Below, in pieces: positions 14,330 through 19,934 of a stretch of 19,934 nucleotides of DNA. This DNA comes from Chitinophagaceae bacterium UBA3430 (GTDB lineage: Bacteria > Bacteroidota > Bacteroidia > Chitinophagales > Chitinophagaceae), in NCBI GenBank assembly GCA_002378975.1, contig DFST01000045.1, positions 1-19,934 on the forward strand, given 5' to 3'. Positions within the stretch are counted from its first letter, which is position 1, and each line of letters opens with the position of its first letter. The translations under genes and the position numbers were made by a program. The notes under the pieces are model-generated. The model ran no database searches and was not told where the DNA came from. It was given only the letters and a program-made list of their open reading frames with translations.

Positions 14330-15520
14330 TCAAGAAAGTCCGTACAATAATTTACGCACCATCCGCATGTTGGTGAAGATGGAAAGCCCCGTCAATACGA
14401 TCGCTGTTACCCACACGCTGGGGTGCAATAAAGAGGAGAGCTCGGGACGGTTGTACATCACGAATTGATGAAATCCGTATTGCATGAGTTGAGTTGCCGC
14501 CAACGCTGCGGATACAACTGCGAGGTATACGGGAATAAAGCGACGGGCTACTTGCTTGCTGAGCCAATCGGGTCGATAGCCGATTGTCAGCAGCAATTGA
14601 AGATTGTCGCGGCTGCGAGCCACCATCAACTGTAAATAGAAGGAAAATAAAAGCAAGGCTAGGGCCACCACCAATACGCCAAATATGCCGAGACCGGCGA
14701 TTACGCCTTGTAAGATCTGTTTGGAACGACCAAAAGCGGTCTTTTCCTTGTTAACACGATAGCTTTTTTGGGTTAGGTGTTGTAGCAGATCGGGATTGTT
14801 GGCGTCGGTGGTTTTCAAATAGACCCGGGAGGCATTCGCCGAGGGAAGTCCTTCAAATTCCAGATTGGCCCAATCCAGAAATTCTTTGGGAGCCAGCAAC
14901 GAGTTGATGCGATCGGAAAAAGCAACGATCTGTGCACGAAATGTGGCTCCTCCTTTTTGTCCTTCACAACGCAATCCGATCACCACATTGGAAGCAGTTT
15001 CCATGGAAAGCTGAGGCAATCCATAACTCGGTGCAAATACATTGTACATCTCCAGAAAATCGGAGGAGAAGATTAGGGGTACCGTTGCTTGTCCGGGTTG
15101 CCAATCAAATCCGGGCGGTACGGTATCGATGAATTCATTGTCCAGCGCTTCCAGAAAAATATCGGAGGCGAAGGGGATCTGATCGCCGGCCGTCGCGACG
15201 ACTTCAAAGCGATTGGAAGTGAGCGGGGCGGCCCCTTGAATGAACGATTGCTGGCGCAACGAGTCGAGATCGGTGGGACTGAACCGATTGTCTCGACCCA
15301 TGTTTTCGTTGGTGATCTGCTTGGTAATGGAGATGTAATCGAATCCATTTTTTCGAATGCTGGTTTGTTTGACCAGTGCCTGGATGTCGATGTATAATTG
15401 CTGGGCCAGTAAAAGCAGTAGTACGCCGATGCCCAGTCCGATGTAGGAAAACCACCGCGATGAGGAGCGGGCGCCGGTGAGCAGCAGGGGGCGAATGATA
15501 TGAAAAGAGGGGCGTTTCAT
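14330..15520 (-). CDS. ABC transporter permease, FtsX/MacB-like
   Basis: A 396-residue membrane protein with the FtsX/MacB-type layout: one helix near the N-terminus (about 23-48, WFSYIGLGIGVLLLLLAQQL), a large extracytoplasmic domain of about 220 residues, then three helices near the C-terminus (GVIAGLGIFGVLVVALALLLFSF, IPVYLAVVSAALAATQLM, VWVTAIVLTGLSIFTN). Such proteins usually do not move solutes but transmit force across the membrane, as in LolCDE, MacB or FtsEX. The substrate is unknown. The ATG at 15518-15520 is two bases after the ATPase stop; a GTG at 15524-15526 overlapping it is possible. It is the second gene of a pair with the ATPase upstream. Its stop abuts the thiolase stop. 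Confidence 0.8.
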   Translation of the reverse strand: MKRPSFHIIRPLLLTGARSSSRWFSYIGLGIGVLLLLLAQQLYIDIQALVKQTSIRKNGFDYISITKQITNENMGRDNRFSPTDLDSLRQQSFIQGAAPLTSNRFEVVATAGDQIPFASDIFLEALDNEFIDTVPPGFDWQPGQATVPLIFSSDFLEMYNVFAPSYGLPQLSMETASNVVIGLRCEGQKGGATFRAQIVAFSDRINSLLAPKEFLDWANLEFEGLPSANASRVYLKTTDANNPDLLQHLTQKSYRVNKEKTAFGRSKQILQGVIAGLGIFGVLVVALALLLFSFYLQLMVARSRDNLQLLLTIGYRPDWLSKQVARRFIPVYLAVVSAALAATQLMQYGFHQFVMYNRPELSSLLHPSVWVTAIVLTGLSIFTNMRMVRKLLYGLS

Positions 15521-15522
15521 GC

Positions 15523-16161
15523 TCACAATCGAAGTAATCGGGTTTGCGGATAATGTGGAACGATCTCCAAATCGGCCAATAAGATTGCAGCCCCTTGTTT
15601 TTCGGACTCTTCCAGGATCAGGTCCATGGCTTTGCGCGCGTTGGCATCATCCAAATGACTGAACGGTTCATCGAGCAAGATCCATTTGAATGGTTGCAAC
15701 AATCCCCGAATGATGGAAGCGCGTTGTTGTTCTCCATAGGAGCAAAGTCGGGCGGGTGTATCGAGCCGATGGCCGATCCCTAGGCGTTTCGCCCATTCTT
15801 CGATGCAGGTGGCCGGATGGAAATCCGTGAGTTGTCGTTTGATCTCGAAGTTCTCCCGCAGGGTAGACTCCAGGAAGAGCCGCAGGTCTTGGAATACTAC
15901 GCTGAGTTTCTCCAGACGGAGATCGGCCAGTTGATCGGGGTTCATGTGCTTTAATTCAACCGAATCGAATTGAATGCTGCCCACGTATTCCCGGCGCATG
16001 CCGTATAAGAAATGTGTCAGGGAGGTTTTACCGCTTCCGGAGGGCGCTTGGATCTGAATGCGCTCACCCGGTTCCACGTTGACGCGTTGCAACCATACCT
16101 CGGAATGGGCGCAAGCCGATTCTTCGAAGTAGGTAGGTCGTATGCGATCGATGTGGAGCAT
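15523..16161 (-). CDS. ABC transporter ATP-binding protein with degenerate motifs
   Basis: A 212-residue ABC ATPase. Walker A is APSGSGKTS (39-47), the Q-loop Gln91 lies in VVFQDLRLFL, and Walker B is WILLDEP (160-166) with the D-loop SHLDD. Two motifs depart from the norm: the signature reads CSYGEQQR instead of LSGGQ-like, and the switch-histidine region reads ILLADLE (193-199) with no His. It probably still binds ATP, but hydrolysis may be impaired or differently controlled. It should pair with the permease encoded directly downstream. The ATG at 16159-16161 is preferred because the ABC fold begins there; in-frame codons further upstream run into the terminator of the preceding gene. No clear promoter was found between that terminator and the ATG. 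Confidence 0.88.
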   Translation of the reverse strand: MLHIDRIRPTYFEESACAHSEVWLQRVNVEPGERIQIQAPSGSGKTSLTHFLYGMRREYVGSIQFDSVELKHMNPDQLADLRLEKLSVVFQDLRLFLESTLRENFEIKRQLTDFHPATCIEEWAKRLGIGHRLDTPARLCSYGEQQRASIIRGLLQPFKWILLDEPFSHLDDANARKAMDLILEESEKQGAAILLADLEIVPHYPQTRLLRL

Positions 16162-16173
16162 GGATAGTGAGAT

Positions 16174-16206
16174 AAAAAAACCACAGCCTCGATTCCGAAG
16201 CTGTGG
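16174..16206 (-). terminator. Intrinsic terminator after the DUF4836-type gene
   Basis: Arms CCACAGC (16181-16187) and GCTGTGG (16200-16206), extendable past a mismatch by TCG/CGA, are followed on the minus strand by seven U. It sits 20 bases past the stop of the lipoprotein gene and 13 bases before the ATPase start. Confidence 0.9.
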
Positions 16207-16225
16207 TAATAATAGCATGTTTTAA

Positions 16226-17926
16226 TTAATCGAGCGGAACCGCCACAGAGTCAACGACTGCTGGATACTCTGTTTCCCATTCAGCCCGACGACGATCTTC
16301 ATCTTCTTGCGCCATTTTGGCGATCTTTCCGACATATTGGTTCAACGACTTCAAACTGTTGGTCTTTTCATCGCCTAAGCGAAGGCTCAGGTGACTAACA
16401 GAAGCACCGTCTTCAAATTCCCCACCCGTTAGGATGATGTCTTTCCAGAATTTGATCGAAAGTTCAGCGATGTTTTTGGTCATGGGTTCATCGCCGATTT
16501 CCGCCATAGATCCTTTGATGAAAGAGACGATGTTGACGTACATCCCGATCGGATGCCCCTTGATCAGGTCGATGAAGGAGTGATCGGTTTTTTTAGAGCC
16601 ATAGTCCTGCAATTGGTTGCTGTCGTTTCCGGAGAGGAACCATTTATCCTTGATTTGATAGGGAATCTTGGACAGGGCTTCATCATCCATGCCTCCTTTA
16701 TCGATCAGCAATTGCTTGGCCACATCCATCATTTTCTGGAAGGCGGTTCGCTCATTGATCTCTGTACCGAAGAGTAATTTACCGGAAGGCTCGGTGGTGG
16801 TGTACGTATAGGGTTCGTCACCAAATCCATCAATGGTCTTTTCTTCTTTGGCGATCTTGAAATCACTGAGTGCAAAGAACAAGTTCCCGGTATTGGCCTT
16901 GATGAATTCATCCACGCTGAACCCGGCTTCTTGCATGAAAGTGTTTACCAGTCCATCTACGCCCAACAGCGACAAAAACGCTTTCAATCCATCGGGTGGA
17001 TAGTTCATGCCCATAGCCAGATTCACTTCGCCGGCCGGCAGGTTCTTCAGCATGTCGGTGTCGAAATTGGAGGACTGATATTTTTTATAAAGGGCTTCTA
17101 ATTCCTTGCCTACATAGTTCTTTGAATCGATCTGGATCGTGCCATCATTGAAAGCGATGGTGCCGGTCGCAATATTTCCTTCCAATAAAGTACTCAGCTT
17201 CGAGAAGGAAAGCAGACTGCCAGCGAGGGTATTGCCGTACATGCTTCCCGCGTTGACCCAGAAATGTACATCGCCTTTTGTTTTGATCAGGTCGGCGAAC
17301 TTATCGTTGTTGCCCAATTGGTTGCTGGACTTCAGTGCATACAGTTCCTGTGCAATGGCCAACAGACTGTCGGTTCCGTAGCCTTCGGAGCTTTGGGTAT
17401 CACTGTATTCATCGTATTCGTTTTCTTGTCCGTTTAGTGCTTTATTGAAATCGGACGCATCGCCCAGTACCAACAGCCGGCTATTATTCCAGGAAACCAG
17501 CACACTTCCTTCTCCGATATAAGAAATGGATTCCTTTTGCTGGATCTTGACATCCGTACTGGCGTTTTTGATCAAGGACTCAAATTTTTTCGCATCGGAA
17601 AGCTTGCAGCTAAATGCGGAATAAGCCCCTTTTCCCCGATTGGCTACATAAACCCAGGCATCCGATTTGATGTCGATGCCCGATTGTCCGGGGTCGTTCA
17701 TTAAGACTTTACCCAAGGAATCGCCATCTGCCTCTTCGGCGGCCATTTTGAACCACTGGCTTTCTTTGAGTTCAGACCAAGGCAGTTTTTCACTTAAGCT
17801 TTCGCCATTGATGTGCAGCACGATCGCTGCGTTGGCTGGAATGGGTGCATCCGGCTTTTTGGAGCAGGAGCTGAAGGTCACCAAGACCAAGGCTAATAGG
17901 CCGAGGTAGGGGAGGGAGCGTTTCAT
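16226..17926 (-). CDS. DUF4836-type lipoprotein
   Basis: A 566-residue exported lipoprotein. The signal peptide MKRSLPYLGLLALVLVTFSSC gives a lipobox with Cys21. The residues after it (SKKPD) lack the acidic run that sends some Bacteroidota lipoproteins to the cell surface, so a periplasm-facing position is more likely (inference). The mature start, IPANAAIVLHINGESLSEKLPW, and the later blocks (DGFGDEPYTYTTTEPSGKLLFGTEI and similar; FWKDIILTGGEFEDG) match what I know of the DUF4836 family of Bacteroidota, whose function is not established. No enzyme motif is visible. The ATG at 17924-17926 is chosen because the signal peptide starts there; a TTG seven codons upstream is in frame. It lies 38 bases after hisS with no terminator, so co-transcription is likely. 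Confidence 0.78.
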   Translation of the reverse strand: MKRSLPYLGLLALVLVTFSSCSKKPDAPIPANAAIVLHINGESLSEKLPWSELKESQWFKMAAEEADGDSLGKVLMNDPGQSGIDIKSDAWVYVANRGKGAYSAFSCKLSDAKKFESLIKNASTDVKIQQKESISYIGEGSVLVSWNNSRLLVLGDASDFNKALNGQENEYDEYSDTQSSEGYGTDSLLAIAQELYALKSSNQLGNNDKFADLIKTKGDVHFWVNAGSMYGNTLAGSLLSFSKLSTLLEGNIATGTIAFNDGTIQIDSKNYVGKELEALYKKYQSSNFDTDMLKNLPAGEVNLAMGMNYPPDGLKAFLSLLGVDGLVNTFMQEAGFSVDEFIKANTGNLFFALSDFKIAKEEKTIDGFGDEPYTYTTTEPSGKLLFGTEINERTAFQKMMDVAKQLLIDKGGMDDEALSKIPYQIKDKWFLSGNDSNQLQDYGSKKTDHSFIDLIKGHPIGMYVNIVSFIKGSMAEIGDEPMTKNIAELSIKFWKDIILTGGEFEDGASVSHLSLRLGDEKTNSLKSLNQYVGKIAKMAQEDEDRRRAEWETEYPAVVDSVAVPLD

Positions 17927-17940
17927 GATTGGGTTTTTAT

Positions 17941-17994
17941 AGTTCAAAATTCAGATTTCTGTGTTCAGAGTTCGGCGTTCAGGAGTTCGGCGTG
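17941..17994. repeat. Degenerate short tandem repeat (TTCRNNN type)
   Basis: TTC recurs at near-regular 7-9 base steps: TTCAAAA, TTCAGATTT, then after a break TTCAGAG, TTCGGCG, TTCAGGAG, TTCGGCG. The repeat fills the hisS/DUF4836 gap and encodes the last residues of HisRS (AELLNAEL). Confidence 0.5.
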
Positions 17995-19332
17995 CGTTAG
18001 AGTTGATTGTTGTCCGTTCTGTAGGTTCTTTAGTTGGATGGTTCCGTTCAGCCGTTCGGTTTCACCTAAAATGCCCACGAAAGGAATTCCGCGTTTTTCC
18101 GCGTATTTGAATTGCTTGTCGAATTTCACAGCTTCCGGATACATGTCGGCGGCGATCCCTTTTTTTCTTAATACCTGCAGGAGGGCGAAAGTAACCTTTG
18201 CTTCCGTTATTCCGAGGTTAAAGAACAAGATTCGCGGGGGTTGAGCGATGTCGGCTGGAAACAAGTCCAGCACCTCCAGCACATCGTAGATCCGGTCTAC
18301 CCCAAAGGATATCCCCACGCCCGGAATGCCCGGAACGCCAAAGAGGCCGGTCAGATCATCGTATCGACCCCCTCCGCCAATGCTTCCGATCTGCACCGAC
18401 TCGGGCGCTTTCACCTCAAAGATCATACCGGTATAATAGTTCAGTCCGCGTGCCAGCGTTGGATCGATCGAAAACTGCACCGATTGGTCGCCCAAATAAC
18501 CCATCCATTCCCGAATGGCTGCAATGCCGGTTGCGCCGGCCGGGATAGCACCGATCAAATCCGACAATCCGTTCAATACCGCTTCAACATCCCCTTGAAT
18601 GGATAAATATTTCTCTACTACATCGATTGCCAACTCCGGCAATCCCCGTTGCTGGAGTTCTGCTTTTACTTTTTCGATCCCGATCTTGTCTAGTTTGTCA
18701 ATGGCAACCGTAATGGGAATCAACCAATCGATGTTGCCGCAGCGTTCGGCCAGGGCGAGTAAGATCGATCGGTGGTTGACCTGCAACCGATATCCGGTAA
18801 GGCCCAGTCGGGTCAACACCTCGTGATACAAACAGGCGAGCTCGGCTTCGTAGGTGAGCGAACGACTGCCCACCACGTCGGCATCGCATTGATAAAATTC
18901 ACGGTAGCGACCACGTTGTGGACGATCGGCCCGCCATACGGGTTGGATCTGATACCGTTTGAAAGGGAAAGTGAGTTGGCCCTGATTCATGGCCACATAG
19001 CGCGCAAAGGGAATGGTGAGGTCGTATTTTAAGGCACGTTCCGTGATCTCGGTGCTGTTCTTGCCTTCAATAACACGATCGAATGCGGCACGGGTCTTTC
19101 CTTCTTTTTCGGGATTATCAAGGCCGTTGTTGAGGATCTTAAAGATCAGTTTGTCTCCTTCTTCGCCGTACTTGCCCATTAAGGTCTCCAAGTTTTCAAA
19201 AGCGGGCGTTTCCAAGGGCTGATAGCCATAGGTCTGAAACACCGAACGGATCGTATCGAGGATGTAACTGCGTTTGCGTACTACATCCGGACCAAAATCG
19301 CGCGTGCCTGCAGGTAAACTGGGTTTGCTCAT
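17965..19332 (-). CDS. hisS: Histidyl-tRNA synthetase
   Basis: A 455-residue class II aminoacyl-tRNA synthetase that charges tRNA-His. It begins MSKPSLPAGTRDFGPDVVRKR, the normal HisRS opening. Class II motif 2 is PVWRADRPQRGRYREFYQCDAD, the histidine-binding region has RGLNYYTGMIFE, and motif 3 lies near GGGRYDDL and GVGISFGVDR; the C-terminal anticodon-binding domain starts near ILFFNLG. The ATG at 19330-19332 is used; the frame stays open 26 codons upstream but this covers the promoter. The last eight residues are encoded by a short repeat and look like an addition to the domain. The DUF4836-type gene follows without a terminator. A promoter and a leader hairpin lie upstream, with tonB diverging. 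Confidence 0.97.
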   Translation of the reverse strand: MSKPSLPAGTRDFGPDVVRKRSYILDTIRSVFQTYGYQPLETPAFENLETLMGKYGEEGDKLIFKILNNGLDNPEKEGKTRAAFDRVIEGKNSTEITERALKYDLTIPFARYVAMNQGQLTFPFKRYQIQPVWRADRPQRGRYREFYQCDADVVGSRSLTYEAELACLYHEVLTRLGLTGYRLQVNHRSILLALAERCGNIDWLIPITVAIDKLDKIGIEKVKAELQQRGLPELAIDVVEKYLSIQGDVEAVLNGLSDLIGAIPAGATGIAAIREWMGYLGDQSVQFSIDPTLARGLNYYTGMIFEVKAPESVQIGSIGGGGRYDDLTGLFGVPGIPGVGISFGVDRIYDVLEVLDLFPADIAQPPRILFFNLGITEAKVTFALLQVLRKKGIAADMYPEAVKFDKQFKYAEKRGIPFVGILGETERLNGTIQLKNLQNGQQSTLTHAELLNAEL

Positions 19333-19349
19333 GCTGAAAAAGACGGTAA

Positions 19350-19370
19350 GGATCCAATACAAATGGATCC
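19350..19370 (-). promoter_or_regulatory. Hairpin in the hisS leader
   Basis: GGATCCA (19350-19356) and TGGATCC (19364-19370) form a perfect 7-bp stem with a 7-base loop. It lies at or within a few bases of the predicted 5' end of the hisS transcript, 17 bases before the ATG. No U-tract follows, so it is not a terminator. Confidence 0.5.
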
Positions 19371-19373
19371 GTC

Positions 19374-19404
19374 CAAAGGTACGTTTTCGGCCGGCTTCGG
19401 AAAA
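19374..19404 (-). promoter_or_regulatory. hisS promoter, Bacteroidota type
   Basis: TTTT (19404-19401), a 19-base spacer, and the exact -7 box TACCTTTG (19381-19374). It is the best promoter match in the window. The predicted leader is about 35-38 bases. Confidence 0.7.
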
Positions 19405-19463
19405 TTTCAATGCCTAGCTGTGCAATCTTTCTCGGACCCGCATCCCATCAAAAAACCATCACC

Positions 19464-19934
19464 ATGAGACAACACCAAAACAAGGCCTCCATGCTCGAAC
19501 TGGTGTTCGAGGGACGCAACAAATCGTATGGCGCTTATGAACTTCGACGCGATTATTCAAACCGAATGGGCCTCGCCCTCGGTATCATGCTTTCCGCCTT
19601 ACTCGGATTCTGTTTTTGGATGAACTTCCGGGCCAGCCACAATGAAAACAAATCCACTTCGACAGAGGATCGCACCTGGATGAAGATCACCGCGGTCGAA
19701 GTGAAAGTGCCCGAACCAGAACCACCCAAGCAATCCATAAAAGCAGTAAAACCTGCCCAACCGGACATTGCTACCCAAAAGTTCACCAGCACGATTGACA
19801 TCAAATCACACGTCAAGGATCCCATGCCTCCTAATACGGATCTGACTAAAGCTGCCATTTCCACGATCACTCGAGTCGGGAAAGATCCCGGTAATATTGT
19901 TCGTCCTCTGGGTCCCATTGAACCCATTCAAACC
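19464..19934 (+). CDS. tonB: Energy transducer TonB, N-terminal part (3' truncated)
   Basis: The frame runs from ATG 19464 to the window edge (157 codons) without a stop. The cytosolic N-terminus contains LELVFEGRNKSYGAYELRRDYSNRM, the block typical of Bacteroidota TonB proteins; one membrane helix follows (about 35-53, MGLALGIMLSALLGFCFW), then a Pro/Glu/Lys-rich periplasmic stretch (VPEPEPPKQ) and the start of a longer periplasmic region. TonB carries energy from ExbB-ExbD to outer-membrane receptors. The C-terminal TonB domain is outside the window, so the assignment rests on the N-terminal half. The gene diverges from hisS; only weak promoter matches were seen upstream of it. Confidence 0.85.
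   Translation, partial: MRQHQNKASMLELVFEGRNKSYGAYELRRDYSNRMGLALGIMLSALLGFCFWMNFRASHNENKSTSTEDRTWMKITAVEVKVPEPEPPKQSIKAVKPAQPDIATQKFTSTIDIKSHVKDPMPPNTDLTKAAISTITRVGKDPGNIVRPLGPIEPIQT

Noticed and set aside
19553..19927. Open frame antisense to tonB
   Set aside because: The plus-strand frame starts with the Bacteroidota TonB block and runs unbroken to the window edge.

Overview
The window is a gene-dense stretch of chromosome from a Bacteroidota bacterium, most likely a Chitinophagaceae-type member. The grounds are: TAnnTTTG-type -7 promoter boxes in front of at least six genes; a TonB whose N-terminus carries the FEGRNKxYGAYxLRxxY block of the Bacteroidota type; a DUF4836-type lipoprotein; a START-like single-domain protein; and LptF/S16 proteins with the extra segments usual in this phylum. 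The family assignment is inference. There is no sign of plasmid, phage, insertion sequence, CRISPR array or tRNA/rRNA. No gap between genes exceeds about 175 bases, so no long stretch is unexplained.

Layout. 1-549 is the 3' end of a sensor histidine kinase. Facing it is a minus-strand block (551-4614): rpsP, a terminator, then the tight cluster rimM-dinB-M20 dipeptidase-Hsp15-like S4 protein. ffh (4708-6030, minus) and a START-like gene (6204-6581, plus) diverge from a promoter region. A plus-strand run follows: LptF/G permease, cation diffusion facilitator and OsmC-like protein (6661-9518). Next is a minus-strand block (9519-13067): an RluA-family and an RsuA/RluB-family pseudouridine synthase, a Spy-like periplasmic protein and rlmN. 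rlmN diverges from a plus-strand thiolase (13136-14329). The last minus block (14330-19332) holds an ABC permease, its ATPase, the DUF4836-type lipoprotein and hisS. hisS diverges from a tonB gene that runs off the right edge.

How the genes work together. Much of the content serves translation and protein targeting: S16, RimM, an Hsp15-like protein, two pseudouridine synthases, RlmN, HisRS and Ffh. Envelope functions form a second group: LptF/G, the Spy-like protein, the DUF4836 lipoprotein, TonB and the FtsX-like ABC pair. The rest are metabolism, stress and repair genes: M20 dipeptidase, thiolase, OsmC, CDF and Pol IV.

I found no convincing undescribed multi-gene system; this is largely core genome. 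The points most worth a second look are small: three convergent gene ends with 0-1 bp between them, two of them sharing the same TGATCA stop/stop palindrome; twin 6+1+6 palindromes in the rlmN/thiolase promoter region; an ABC ATPase with a degenerate signature motif and no switch histidine; hairpins predicted at the very 5' ends of the hisS and Spy-like transcripts; and a degenerate short repeat that forms the 3' end of hisS.
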